From Dehalococcoidales bacterium (GTDB taxonomy: Bacteria; Chloroflexota; Dehalococcoidia; Dehalococcoidales; UBA3254): a stretch of 10,351 nucleotides of DNA. Both the position numbers and the translations under genes were made by a program. The notes under the pieces were generated by a model, which saw only the letters and a list, made by a program, of their open reading frames with translations, did not search any database and was not told the DNA's origin. Positions 1 to 7,307 of the stretch are shown piece by piece (positions within the stretch are counted from its first letter, which is position 1; each line of letters opens with the position of its first letter). The DNA is taken from positions 1 through 10,351 of the forward strand of contig JAQULX010000062.1 of NCBI GenBank assembly GCA_028718465.1. Reading direction: 5' to 3'.

Positions 1-1
1 G

Positions 2-610
2 GCTCTGGGAGCCGAACTGGTGCTAACTCCGGGAGCGGAGGGCATGAAAGGGGCGATTCGCAGAGCTGAAGAGCTTTCAGCCCAGTTTCCCGGTTCATTT
101 ATACCCCAGCAATTCAATAATACTTCCAATCCGGAAATTCACCGGAAGACCACCGCACTGGAGATCTGGAATGATACCGACGGCGCGGTGGATATTTTTG
201 TGGGAGGAGTAGGGACAGGGGGCACTATCACCGGCGTCGGTGAGGTTTTGAAAAGTAAAAAGCCAGGGGTAAAAATCGTTGCCGTAGAGCCGTTTGATTC
301 TCCGGTGCTCTCCGGCGGGAAGCCCGGTCCCCATAAAATACAGGGCATTGGAGCCGGATTTGTTCCGCAGGTATTTAACAGGTCAGTGGTTGATGAAATC
401 TACCAGGTAAAGAATGAAGAAGCTTTTCACGTCTCCCGGGATCTGGCCAGGATCGAAGGGCTTCTGGTGGGCATCTCATCCGGCGCTGCCGCCTTTGCCG
501 CCACTCAGGTCGCCAGGAGGCCGGAGAATAAAGGGAAGACTATCGTGGTCTTATTACCTGATACCGGAGAAAGGTATTTATCAACCTCATTGTTCCAGCA
601 AACTGAATGA
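2..610 (+). CDS. cysK: Cysteine synthase (O-acetylserine sulfhydrylase), 3' part
   Basis: This is the C-terminal two thirds of a PLP-dependent cysteine synthase, which makes L-cysteine from O-acetylserine and sulfide in the cytoplasm. The frame is open from base 2 ([19 protein letters not shown]), so the gene starts before the window; the GTG at base 20 is internal. Visible family motifs are the glycine-rich PLP-phosphate loop VGTGGTITG (about 200-230), the SSGAA segment (about 477-490) and the C-terminal [10 protein letters not shown]. The N-terminal half with the PLP lysine lies outside the window and cannot be checked. The frame ends in TGA at 608-610 with no disruption. The related cystathionine beta-synthase and CysM families share this fold, but the EGMKGAI stretch and C-terminal motif favour CysK. 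The gene converges on the ATPase gene, leaving a 148-base gap with no convincing terminator. Confidence 0.9.
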   Translation, partial: ALGAELVLTPGAEGMKGAIRRAEELSAQFPGSFIPQQFNNTSNPEIHRKTTALEIWNDTDGAVDIFVGGVGTGGTITGVGEVLKSKKPGVKIVAVEPFDSPVLSGGKPGPHKIQGIGAGFVPQVFNRSVVDEIYQVKNEEAFHVSRDLARIEGLLVGISSGAAAFAATQVARRPENKGKTIVVLLPDTGERYLSTSLFQQTE

Positions 611-758
611 AGCCCTCTATTCAATCTGCGGTGGCTTGCCCGAAAAATGTATCGCTGCCGCGGATTGAACAGAACCATTATAATCCAGATGGCGATTATC
701 CGGTTTTTCCCAATCCCTCTTTACTAAAAACCCGTTTTCTCTATTCTCGTGAAGCTGA

Positions 759-3518
759 TTATGTCCTGGCGGATCTCCGTTCCTGCCACCGGATAAATAA
801 CTTCCCCAGCTCAAGTACCGGGAATATGGTCGCAGACAAAGCGATTACCAGAATCCATTCTGAGAAGCTTAAGGGATAAGTATTGAAAATGCCGTTAAAG
901 AACGGTACCTCAACAATAACCCACATCAGGACAACATTTGCAATAATAGACAGATTAAGCCATTTGTTTCTGAACATGCCGATAGCAAAGACGGACTGCT
1001 TATCCGAACGGAAATTGTAAGCCTTAAAGAACTGAATTACTACCAGGGTCAGAAAACACAGGCTCTGGGCTTCGACCATCGGTCTGCCATCGTCCAGCGC
1101 CCATTTGAAGATACCCAGGTTTACCAGGGCAGACCAGACGCCGCCCAGTGACATCAGGATAACCACTGGCCTGGTAAATATACCCTGGCCCCGGGGCCGG
1201 GGCTTTTGACTCATGATGTTCGGGTCTGCCGGGTCAACGGATAAAGCCAGGGCGGGCAGGCCGTCGGTTATCAAGTTCACCAGCAAAATCTGGACCGCAA
1301 TGAGCGGTATGGCTCCCGCGGGAAGGCCGAGCAAACTGCCAAATAAAATGGCCCCCACCATCAGCAGCAGCTCACCGATATTGGATGAAAGCAGGTACAT
1401 GAGGTACTTTTTAATATTATTGAAGATAACCCTTCCTTCTTCAACAGCAGCAACAATTGAAGCAAAATTATCATTGGTAAGCACCATCGCTGCCGCTTCC
1501 TTGCTCACATCTGTGCCTGTTATACCCATAGCCACGCCGATATCAGCTTTCTTTAAAGCCGGAGCATCATTCACCCCATCTCCGGTCATGGCCACCACAT
1601 GCTGTTTCTTGCTGAAGGCTTCCACTACCCTTAATTTGTGGGACGGCGATACCCGGGCATAGACATCGATTTTTTCGACTCTACCGGCAAATTCATCGTC
1701 GCTGATCTGGTCCAGTTCAGACCCGGTGATAACTTCACCATCATTCAATATCCCCAGTTCTTTAGCAACGGCAGTGGCGGTAATCTTGTGGTCGCCGGTA
1801 ATCATAACCGATTTTATTCCGGCCGTCCTGCACAGATTAATGGCTTCTTTAGCTTCTGCTCTTGGAGGATCAATCATTCCAGCCAGTCCCAAAAAGACCA
1901 TGCCTTTCTCGACATCCTCCCTGGGATATGCTCCCGCCGGAAGCTGCTTGTAGCCTGTCCCCAGTACCCTCAGAGCTGAGCTTGCCATCTGAGCCGATAC
2001 TTTCAATACCCCGGCTCTTTCATTTTCAGTAAGCGGTACCGGCTTGTTGCCCACCAGGATATGAGAGCAAGAATCCAGAATTACTTCGGGAGCACCTTTA
2101 GAATAAGCCATTCTGCCTTCCGGAGTATCGTGGATGGTAGTCATTTTCTTCCTTTCAGAAGAAAACGGAATCTCATCGACTCTGGGGTAGTATTTGTCTG
2201 CTTCTTCCCTGGATAATCCGGCTTTGGCGCCCAATACCACCAGAGCCCCCTCGGTCGGATCTCCTTTAACGTCCCAGGTTCCATCTGCCGAAACCAACCT
2301 GGTATCGTTGCATAAAACTCCTGTCTGTAGAAACTTTTGTATTGGTAGGTTCTGAGTTATATCCTGCGGCGTTCCTTCAAGGTGGAATTCCCCCTTCGGT
2401 TCATATCCCGCTCCAGTGATATCGATCAACTTTCCATCGACGAATATTTGACGTACCGTCATCTCATCCTGGGTAAGTGTTCCCGTCTTATCCGAGCAAA
2501 TGACCGAGGTGCTGCCCAGGGTCTCAACCGCTGCCAGCCGGCGAATCAGAGCATGGCGTTTAACCATTCTCTGGACCCCGATGGAAAGAGAGATAACCAC
2601 AACTGCCGGCAGGGCCTCAGGAACGGCAGCCACTGCCAGGCTCACTCCCCAGATAAACATCTCCAGCAGAGTATGTCCGGTCCCTATAAGCAATTGAAGC
2701 GCTACGATTAAAGCTACGATAGTCAGACAACCATAGGCAATCCACCTGCCGACTTTGGCCAGGTTCTTTTGCAGGGGGGTCACCTCTTGTTCAACTTCCT
2801 GAAGCATCGAGGCGATCTTGCCGAATTCGGTTTTCATTCCGGTCCCGGTAACGATCCCTATTCCCCTGCCATAGGTTATGGTCGTACCGCTGAATGCCAT
2901 ATTCTTTCTATCGCCGACTGCAATTTCAGGACCTGGAATGGCCTCTATCGTTTTTTCTACAGGGGTGGATTCACCGGTGAGAGAAGCTTCCAGTGTACTC
3001 AGATTGTGGGCTTCGACCAGTCGTAAATCGGCGGGAATTCGATCTCCTGTATTGAGGACTACTATATCTCCGGGCACTATTTCGCGGGCGGGTATTTCTA
3101 CTTCTTTGCCGTCTCTGACCACTGTGGCAGTCAAAGCAGCCATTTTTTTAAGGGCAGCCAGGGACTTTTCCGAGCGGTATTCCTGAATAAAACCCAGGAC
3201 CACGACAGCTATGACTATAACGAATATGACGATGGCATCGAGTATCTCCTCACCCAGGCCCTGGCCCGGCACATGCTCGATAATTCCTATTATTACGGAT
3301 AGAGCGACCGCCACCAGAAGGATGATAATCAATATGCTCTTAAATTGTTCAGCTATCAGCGCCAGAACAGAGGTCTTCTTCTCCTCTCGGAGTTCATTGT
3401 ATCCAAATTCTCCAAGACGTTGTTCTACTTCCGCAGACGTAAGTCCAGAACGCCGGGAACCGATCTCCCTGTAAGTTTCGTCCAAGCTAAAGTTATGCCA
3501 TGGTTTTGATAAGTTCAT
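759..3518 (-). CDS. P2-type cation-transporting ATPase (Ca2+/Mn2+ family), probable Mn2+-responsive exporter
   Basis: A 919-residue integral membrane P-type ATPase that would use ATP to move divalent cations out of the cytoplasm. From the chosen start: N-terminal cation-ATPase domain (about 5-75), actuator TGES at 181-184, M4 motif PEALP at 300-304, phosphorylation motif DKTGTLT with D343, nucleotide-binding KGAPE at 474-478, hinge TGDGVNDAP from 645, then six C-terminal membrane segments. Metal-site positions resemble SERCA: N713 and E716 in M5, N748, T751 and D752 in M6. In M8, Q829 stands where SERCA has a glutamate. The start at 3518 is preferred over an upstream GTG/ATG frame opening because the ATG follows a GGGAGAG ribosome site and gives the usual N-terminus. 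The gene appears monocistronic. The leader carries a manganese-type riboswitch, so Mn2+ is a likely substrate or inducer; Ca2+ cannot be excluded. Confidence 0.93.
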   Translation of the reverse strand: MNLSKPWHNFSLDETYREIGSRRSGLTSAEVEQRLGEFGYNELREEKKTSVLALIAEQFKSILIIILLVAVALSVIIGIIEHVPGQGLGEEILDAIVIFVIVIAVVVLGFIQEYRSEKSLAALKKMAALTATVVRDGKEVEIPAREIVPGDIVVLNTGDRIPADLRLVEAHNLSTLEASLTGESTPVEKTIEAIPGPEIAVGDRKNMAFSGTTITYGRGIGIVTGTGMKTEFGKIASMLQEVEQEVTPLQKNLAKVGRWIAYGCLTIVALIVALQLLIGTGHTLLEMFIWGVSLAVAAVPEALPAVVVISLSIGVQRMVKRHALIRRLAAVETLGSTSVICSDKTGTLTQDEMTVRQIFVDGKLIDITGAGYEPKGEFHLEGTPQDITQNLPIQKFLQTGVLCNDTRLVSADGTWDVKGDPTEGALVVLGAKAGLSREEADKYYPRVDEIPFSSERKKMTTIHDTPEGRMAYSKGAPEVILDSCSHILVGNKPVPLTENERAGVLKVSAQMASSALRVLGTGYKQLPAGAYPREDVEKGMVFLGLAGMIDPPRAEAKEAINLCRTAGIKSVMITGDHKITATAVAKELGILNDGEVITGSELDQISDDEFAGRVEKIDVYARVSPSHKLRVVEAFSKKQHVVAMTGDGVNDAPALKKADIGVAMGITGTDVSKEAAAMVLTNDNFASIVAAVEEGRVIFNNIKKYLMYLLSSNIGELLLMVGAILFGSLLGLPAGAIPLIAVQILLVNLITDGLPALALSVDPADPNIMSQKPRPRGQGIFTRPVVILMSLGGVWSALVNLGIFKWALDDGRPMVEAQSLCFLTLVVIQFFKAYNFRSDKQSVFAIGMFRNKWLNLSIIANVVLMWVIVEVPFFNGIFNTYPLSFSEWILVIALSATIFPVLELGKLFIRWQERRSART

Positions 3519-3571
3519 AACTCTCTCCCTGAATTCATCTAAAGTCTTTGTAATTCTATCGAAAACCAAAT

Positions 3572-3612
3572 AAAAAAGCGAGACCAATAACTGTTATAGT
3601 CGTTGGTCTCGC
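3572..3612 (-). terminator. Riboswitch-controlled intrinsic terminator ahead of the ATPase
   Basis: On the minus strand, GCGAGACCAA (3612-3603) is perfectly complementary to TTGGTCTCGC (3587-3578), and a run of six T follows (3577-3572). The 15-base loop can itself fold (TAACAGTTA). The 5' arm contains the GAGACC that is conserved in the yybP-ykoY aptamer, so aptamer and terminator compete for the same bases. This is the expected design of a transcriptional ON switch. The terminator ends about 54 bases before the ATPase start codon. Confidence 0.9.
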
Positions 3613-3704
3613 CACTATTCCCAGGTCCTATAGCGAATAGCCGGGAGGTTTCTCCGTGTTGACGGCTATTCAAACCATTATTTGGCTGGCTACTCCCCTT
3701 AATC
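3603..3704 (-). ncRNA. yybP-ykoY-type manganese riboswitch aptamer
   Basis: Read on the minus strand, the leader has the hallmarks of the yybP-ykoY aptamer in order: AAGGGGAGTAGC (about 3700-3689), CGTCAACACGG (about 3663-3653) and GGCGAGACC (about 3613-3605). A perfect 9-bp hairpin, GAATAGCCG (3671-3663) with CGGCTATTC (3643-3635), supports a structured RNA. The family is known to sense Mn2+ and to sit upstream of Mn exporters and P-type ATPases; that is exactly its place here. The aptamer starts within a few bases of the predicted transcription start, and its 3' end is shared with the terminator arm. Recognition is by eye from conserved boxes. A covariance-model search (Rfam RF00080) would settle it. 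Confidence 0.87.
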
Positions 3705-3710
3705 CAGAAT

Positions 3711-3739
3711 ATTCTATCAATTAACGCCAATAAAGTCAA
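3711..3739 (-). promoter_or_regulatory. Sigma-70-type promoter of the riboswitch-ATPase unit
   Basis: On the minus strand, a -35 box TTGACT (3739-3734) is followed after exactly 17 bases by a -10 box TAGAAT (3716-3711). The start of transcription would fall near 3704, directly before the first conserved riboswitch box. This agreement supports both calls. Confidence 0.8.
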
Positions 3740-3906
3740 AGCTCCAGGGCGAGCGCATTATAATTTTTCAAGTTCAGTATTGGTCACCTGGCAGGCATTA
3801 TTAAAGATAAATGCCTTTGCAGTCTGGCGAGTTGTTACGCTATTTGTGACCGTTTCAACAATCGCTGAAACTGTTACTATCACTTAAACACTCGTCTGTC
3901 TCCCGC
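3740..3906. other. Intergenic gap between the ATPase promoter and the PIN gene
   Basis: No gene seen. It contains a minus-strand structure GTTTCA-8-TGAAAC (3852-3871), flanked by a short outer GTGA/TCAC pair, and an AGGCAT/ATGCCT inverted repeat near 3793-3818. Neither is followed by a T run, so neither is a canonical terminator for the PIN gene. Confidence 0.5.
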
Positions 3907-4362
3907 CTAATCAGGATGGCTGTAATTTCCTAACTCAAATAGCTTTAGAAATTGTGCCGGCGTCATAATATCCAAACCTGCTCTATCCCTGATAGTCTGG
4001 TTCTCCAGGAAGTGACTATCCCCGGTGATAAAATAATCCGGTTTAACGGCAATGGCGGTGGACAGGATAATGGCATCATCTGGGTGGATTTCGTTTGTCC
4101 AGCGTTGTATCGCCTCAGGAGAGGGGGCCGCTCCAACTTCTGGAGGTGCGTTTACCAGTAACCTTTTTAACGCCGGTAGAGCTTCTGGCAATTTCTCTTT
4201 TATTGTACGAATTACCTCTTCCAGCACCTGTTGCGATACAACGACACTGATGCGACCCTCGACGAAATGCTTCAGGATGGCTCCGGGCGCTCCCTGGGAA
4301 GAGTATATCCCTGAGAAGATAACATTGGTATCCAGGAAGACGCGCGGTTTAGGCTCCAGCAC
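3907..4362 (-). CDS. PIN-domain ribonuclease, putative toxin of a toxin-antitoxin pair
   Basis: A 151-residue protein of the PIN-domain family (VapC-like; closest in style to the COG1569/PF13470 group), whose members are Mg2+-dependent RNases. The N-terminal RVFLDTNVIFSG carries the first acidic residue D11. Further expected acidic positions are E48/E49 in the helix QVLEEV, D95/D96 in HPDDAIILSTA and D115 in FITGDSHFL, so the metal site looks intact. The start is a GTG (4362-4360), supported by an AGGAG ribosome site 7 bases upstream, inside the end of the antitoxin gene. The two reading frames overlap by 14 bases, the usual antitoxin-first order. It ends in TAG. Toxicity and target RNA are inferred from family and context, not visible. 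Confidence 0.88.
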   Translation of the reverse strand: MLEPKPRVFLDTNVIFSGIYSSQGAPGAILKHFVEGRISVVVSQQVLEEVIRTIKEKLPEALPALKRLLVNAPPEVGAAPSPEAIQRWTNEIHPDDAIILSTAIAVKPDYFITGDSHFLENQTIRDRAGLDIMTPAQFLKLFELGNYSHPD

Positions 4363-4633
4363 CGAAGCGCTCCTGTGCTACCTCCCGCCTTATCCGCCTT
4401 CCTGTCTCCTGCAACTCCTTTTCGGTGACCCCAGAACGCTTGAATGCCTGCTGTATCTCCTTCAGCGCTTCGAGGGCAACCATTCTCTTTGGTCTGGCAA
4501 TAAGTATGCAGTCTTCAACGGTCACTTCCAATACGTCTCCCGGCTTAATGCCAAGTTGCTCACAGACTTTGCCTGGGAGGGTGATCTGACGCTTGGGACG
4601 GAGTATTACATCGCTCGGCTTGTTCTCTTTCAT
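4349..4633 (-). CDS. AbrB/MazE-type (SpoVT-AbrB fold) antitoxin
   Basis: A 94-residue protein with an N-terminal swapped-hairpin AbrB domain (about 8-50): VILRPKRQITLPGKVCEQLG, then IKPGDVLEVTVEDCILIARP. The KRQITLP(G)K stretch and G-x-KPGD turn are typical of this DNA-binding fold. The charged helical C-terminus (about 52-90) would wrap the partner toxin. An upstream ATG at 4708 is in frame but lies inside the promoter. The ATG at 4633, with a GAGGT ribosome site 5 bases before it, is the better start. It overlaps the PIN gene by 14 bases and is probably co-transcribed with it. Likely role: bind and neutralise the PIN protein and repress its own promoter through the palindrome upstream. Confidence 0.88.
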   Translation of the reverse strand: MKENKPSDVILRPKRQITLPGKVCEQLGIKPGDVLEVTVEDCILIARPKRMVALEALKEIQQAFKRSGVTEKELQETGRRIRREVAQERFGAGA

Positions 4634-4655
4634 ATTCAACCTCTGGTTAGATGTT

Positions 4656-4677
4656 AGATGTCTTACGTTAGACATCT
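4656..4677 (-). promoter_or_regulatory. Palindromic operator of the toxin-antitoxin operon
   Basis: A 22-bp palindrome with perfect 8-bp arms, AGATGTCT and AGACATCT, and a TACGTT centre with a single mismatched pair. On the plus strand a tandem TTAGATG repeat (4647-4660) runs into its left arm. The site lies just downstream of the -10 box and covers the predicted transcription start (about 4673), so a bound AbrB-type dimer would block transcription. Autorepression is inference from position and protein family. Confidence 0.72.
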
Positions 4678-4679
4678 TA

Positions 4680-4708
4680 ATTATCTTCCACAGAGGTAGA
4701 ATTGTCAA
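4680..4708 (-). promoter_or_regulatory. Promoter of the AbrB-PIN operon
   Basis: On the minus strand there is a perfect -35 box TTGACA (4708-4703), a 17-base spacer, and the -10 box GATAAT (4685-4680). The transcript would begin near 4673, leaving a leader of about 40 bases before the antitoxin ATG. Confidence 0.8.
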
Positions 4709-5064
4709 TGCTATTACCGCCGTCCGGACAAAAGAGTTTGATGTTATGGAGGTTATATGTCGTCAGTACCTGATATTCGAAGATTTTGTCTGTTGAGACT
4801 AAGAAGGAGAATGCAAAAGAAAGTTGAAAGTGGAGGTTGACATAAATTATTTCTATTAGATAATAAACCGAGTATAGGAATTTTACAACATTGTTATATT
4901 GCCTTGCACAAACCACGAATGCTTTACCAAAAATAAGGATTTACGAACAGAGCAGATAATATAGGTAAAAAATTACCATAAAATGAAGCTACTATTTTAG
5001 ATGTCAAAAACTGAAGAGAAAAATCCGAAGCTAAATAGGGTAATATTATTACTTTAATTGGAGT
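4709..5064. other. AT-rich intergenic stretch
   Basis: No supportable gene. The base composition is clearly more AT-rich than the flanking genes. It contains a GGTAA-AAAA-TTACC hairpin (about 4964-4977) without a T run. A promoter-like TTGACA (4837-4842) with GATAAT (4859-4864) at 16-base spacing occurs on the plus strand, with no gene downstream of it. Confidence 0.55.
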
Positions 5065-5142
5065 TGGGGTGGGTAGAGGGACTTGAACCCTCGATTTCCA
5101 GGGCCACAACCTGGCGTGTTAGACCACTGCACTATACCCACC
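5065..5142 (-). tRNA. tRNA-His (anticodon GTG)
   Basis: Read on the minus strand, the cloverleaf is clear. The acceptor GTGGGTA pairs with TACCCAC, and an extra 5' G (5142) faces discriminator C, the G-1:C73 identity element of tRNA-His. The anticodon stem CCAGG/CCTGG encloses the loop TTGTGGC with anticodon GTG. The T arm is GAGGG-TTCAAGT-CCCTC. The 3' CCA is encoded (5067-5065). No good terminator is seen downstream. Confidence 0.96.
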
Positions 5143-5173
5143 ATTAAGACAGGGAAAAATCCTTAGCAAAAAC

Positions 5174-5202
5174 ATTATAGCTAATTACGGGAATAGATTC
5201 AA
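5174..5202 (-). promoter_or_regulatory. Promoter of tRNA-His
   Basis: On the minus strand, a -35 box TTGAAT (5202-5197), a 17-base spacer and a perfect -10 box TATAAT (5179-5174) lie about 32 bases before the mature tRNA 5' end. Confidence 0.8.
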
Positions 5203-5537
5203 TAATTTGGAATCATAAGACAGTTTTTTTCATTTTCCCTGAAACAACCCTCACCCTGAGAGGCTCCGTGGGGACGGAATTATGATACAAGGATTAAGGA
5301 AGGCGATAAGGAAGACCGGGTAGATTCCGTGTCTAGCATGGAATGACGGAACAATGTGTAGGGGCGGGACTCGGACCCGCCCGCCAAAACCATCATCCTC
5401 CTGGATATTGACGTCCGTCAGTATGGGCGGAAAGACAGTTTTCCCGGATTCCAGATCCTGTCCCGAATGGTCTTGAAAGAACGAAATAATCCTGAACCAT
5501 AAGAAAGTAGCATTATAGCGGGACTTGATATAATATT
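5203..5537. repeat. Noncoding stretch with hairpin repeats of intergenic-repeat type
   Basis: No gene is seen in this stretch. It holds a 7-bp GC hairpin, GGGCGGG-7-CCCGCCC (5362-5382), just after GTAGG. It also holds an imperfect inverted repeat TTCCGT/ACGGAA (5325-5351) containing GGAATGACGG, and a piece GGATTCCAGATCCTG (5446-5460). These resemble the degenerate ends of dispersed REP-like intergenic repeats found in many bacterial genomes. That they are repeated elsewhere in this genome cannot be tested from one window. A TATAAT (5531-5536) occurs near the end but lacks a good -35 box. Confidence 0.45.
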
Positions 5538-5606
5538 ATGCTTACAGCGTCTGACCGCCAACCCGCGCGGTTGCCGTACCAAATACGATCTGGAAGAGGG
5601 AATACA

Positions 5607-6170
5607 GTGGGCGAATCTGTCTCAGCAGGGCAAATCAAGACTAATCGTACCCGGGGGCTGGTGATTATCAACACCGGCGAGGGTAAGGGCAAGACCACGG
5701 CGGCTTTTGGGCTGCTGTTACGCGCCTGGGGCCATGACATGAAAGTGATCATGTTGCAGTTCATTAAGAATAAAAAGGCCAATTTTGGCGAGCACCGGGC
5801 CGCCCGCCGCATCGGGGTTGAAATACTGGCCGGCGGCGCCGGCTTTGTCCGCCCGGGTGTTACAAAAGACCTGGAAAAGAGCAGGGAGATGAGCAGGGAG
5901 TTATGGGACCTGGCCAGAGAGAAGATCAACTCTGGTGACTATGACATGGTGATCCTGGACGAGCTCAGCTACCCGCTCCAGTTCGGCTGGTTGACCGTCG
6001 ATGAAGTGATCGAAGCTCTCAGGCAGCGCCCGGAGAAACTGCACGTTGTGATCACCGGGAGAGCGGTCCCCGAAAAGCTGGTCGAGTATGCCGATACGGT
6101 TACCGAGATGAAAGAAATCAAGCACCATTTCCGGCAGGGCGTCCCGGCCCGGCCAGGGATTGAGTTTTAG
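5607..6170 (+). CDS. cobO: Corrinoid (cob(I)yrinic acid a,c-diamide) adenosyltransferase, CobO/BtuR family
   Basis: A 187-residue cytoplasmic enzyme that transfers the 5'-deoxyadenosyl group from ATP to Co(I) corrinoids, in both de novo synthesis and salvage. The P-loop TGEGKGKTT is at 23-31. Further family landmarks are QFIK (51-54), the Walker-B-like DMVILDELSY (113-122), VVITGR (147-152) and the C-terminal EMKEIKHHFRQG through PGIEF. Length fits the family. An ATG at 5538 is in frame but has no ribosome site. The GTG at 5607 follows AGAGGGA by about 5 bases and gives the usual N-terminus, so it is preferred. The gene ends in TAG and is followed by the cbiA remnant. It is likely the first gene of the cobalamin cluster; no cobalamin riboswitch is recognisable upstream. 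Confidence 0.92.
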   Translation: MGESVSAGQIKTNRTRGLVIINTGEGKGKTTAAFGLLLRAWGHDMKVIMLQFIKNKKANFGEHRAARRIGVEILAGGAGFVRPGVTKDLEKSREMSRELWDLAREKINSGDYDMVILDELSYPLQFGWLTVDEVIEALRQRPEKLHVVITGRAVPEKLVEYADTVTEMKEIKHHFRQGVPARPGIEF

Positions 6171-6182
6171 TCCGATTTCCAA

Positions 6183-6352
6183 ATAATAAGAGCCATAGCG
6201 ATAGCCGGAACTACCAGCGGTATTGGAAAAACGACTATTGCTACTGGTCTGGCGTGGCACTGGTGATGCAGCGGCTGAAGGTTCAGCCGTTTAAAGCCGG
6301 ACCGGACTATCCTCCGGAGACCACCGGGTGCCCTAAACACCCGGACGGATAG
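6183..6352 (+). pseudogene. cbiA: Remnant of cobyrinic acid a,c-diamide synthase (5' end only, frameshifted)
   Basis: The first frame (6183-6263) reads RAIAIAGTTSGIGKTTIATG, the N-terminal ATP-binding motif of CbiA/CobB, and hits TGA at 6264. The next piece is in another frame (6260-6349), LVMQRLKVQPFKAGPDY, which is the continuation expected in CbiA; it ends in TAG at 6350. Loss of one base near 6258-6262 explains the shift. No ATG opens the frame: the codons ATA ATA stand where a start would be. The remaining roughly 400 codons of the family, including the glutamine-amidotransferase domain, are absent, and cbiB starts 25 bases later. The enzyme normally amidates the a and c side chains of the corrin ring, so it cannot function here. 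The first frame is in phase with the TAG stop of cobO, which is probably chance. Confidence 0.88.
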
Positions 6353-6377
6353 GATATTAATATAAGGAACAGACACT

Positions 6378-7307
6378 ATGGAATCTGTGTATATCCTCAT
6401 ATTGGCCATGGCCGTCGACCTGACACTGGGTGAGCCGCCTAACGCCATTCATCCCGTGGCCTGGATAGGGAAAGTATCTGCATTTTTAGTAAAGATCGGG
6501 GCAGGCCGTTCCCCCGTACTCCAGTTTGTTATCGGACTGGGAACGGTAATGCTCACCTGCGCCCTCTTTGTCACCCCGGTCTATTTTGTCCTTCTTTATT
6601 TGAAGAGCTTCAATTTTATAGCTTACATAATAGTATCCGCTTTGATACTAAAAACCTGTTTTTCCTTAAAGGAATTGAGAGGGGCTGCTTTACGAATCAG
6701 GAACCTCCTGGAGGAAGACAAACAGCCAGAAGCCCGCTTCGAACTCCGGGCGCTGGTGGCGCGGAACACTGGTACGCTGGATAAAAGTCTGATGATATCG
6801 GCCACGGTGGAATCGGTCGCTGAAAATAGCTGCGATAGTTTTTTCGCTCCGCTTTTCTATTACCTGCTCCTGGGTGTTCCCGGAGCAATAGCCTACCGTG
6901 TTATCAATACGCTGGACGCGATGATAGGCTATCACGGTGAATATGAATACCTGGGGAAATTTGCCGCCCGTCTGGATACAGTGGTCAACTATATCCCCGC
7001 GCGCATCGCCGCGCTGCTCCTGGTAGCATCCGCCGGGATATCCCGGCGAAGCGCCTCCTCCGCCTGGCGCATTATGCTTCGCGACCGGAAAAAGACCGAG
7101 AGCCCCAATGCGGGATGGACGATGAGCGCCATGGCCGGCGCGCTGGGAGTTCAACTGGAGAAAGTCGGCTATTATAAACTGGGTGATAACCGCGGCCCTC
7201 TGGTGATTGCCTCTATTGACGGCTCGCTGAGAATCACCCTGACAGCCGCTTTCATCTGGGGCCTGATAGTGCTTTTTACCGGAGGGATATTCTATGGTCT
7301 GGCCTAA
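6378..7307 (+). CDS. cbiB: Adenosylcobinamide-phosphate synthase CbiB
   Basis: A 309-residue membrane protein that attaches the (R)-1-aminopropanol O-2-phosphate arm to adenosylcobyric acid. The start MESVYILILAMAVDLTLGEP with HPVAWIGK is the standard CbiB N-terminus. There are several hydrophobic segments (about 1-15, 48-75, 78-95, 155-175, 210-225, 285-305). The conserved core ESVAENSCDSFFAPLFYY (about 145-162), the INTLDAMIGYH segment and SPNAGWTMSAMAGALGV with YYKLGD are present. The ATG has an AAGGA box upstream with a slightly long spacing of about 10 bases. The 3' end overlaps the next gene by 14 bases. No disruption is seen; the gene looks functional. Its substrate partners are the products of the cobD-like and cobQ genes next door. 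Confidence 0.95.
   Translation: MESVYILILAMAVDLTLGEPPNAIHPVAWIGKVSAFLVKIGAGRSPVLQFVIGLGTVMLTCALFVTPVYFVLLYLKSFNFIAYIIVSALILKTCFSLKELRGAALRIRNLLEEDKQPEARFELRALVARNTGTLDKSLMISATVESVAENSCDSFFAPLFYYLLLGVPGAIAYRVINTLDAMIGYHGEYEYLGKFAARLDTVVNYIPARIAALLLVASAGISRRSASSAWRIMLRDRKKTESPNAGWTMSAMAGALGVQLEKVGYYKLGDNRGPLVIASIDGSLRITLTAAFIWGLIVLFTGGIFYGLA

Noticed and set aside
701..732. Possible bidirectional terminator between cysK and the ATPase (GGTTTTT/AAAAACC)
   Set aside because: The stem is only 7 bp, AT-rich, with a long loop and no T run beyond it; too weak to call.
607..879. A 90-codon plus-strand open frame after cysK
   Set aside because: Most of it lies antisense to the end of the ATPase gene, it has no ribosome site, and the product has no recognisable features.
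3539..3739. A 66-codon minus-strand open frame upstream of the ATPase
   Set aside because: It spans the promoter, riboswitch and terminator; the DNA is better explained as regulatory RNA.
3852..3871. Hairpin GTTTCA-TGAAAC as a terminator of the PIN gene
   Set aside because: It has a 6-bp AT-rich stem and no T run on either strand.
4052..4657. A 201-codon plus-strand open frame
   Set aside because: It is wholly antisense to the AbrB and PIN genes, which have clear domains, ribosome sites and a promoter.
4677..4916. A 79-codon minus-strand open frame upstream of the antitoxin
   Set aside because: It covers the toxin-antitoxin promoter, is AT-driven, and has no ribosome site or family signature.
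5203..5606. Cobalamin riboswitch upstream of cobO
   Set aside because: I looked for the conserved B12-box and core motifs and did not find them in order on the plus strand.
6168..6266. CobO-CbiA fusion made by reading through the cobO TAG
   Set aside because: The frames are in phase, but the extension stops at TGA within 32 codons and carries only a fragment of CbiA; chance is the simpler explanation.
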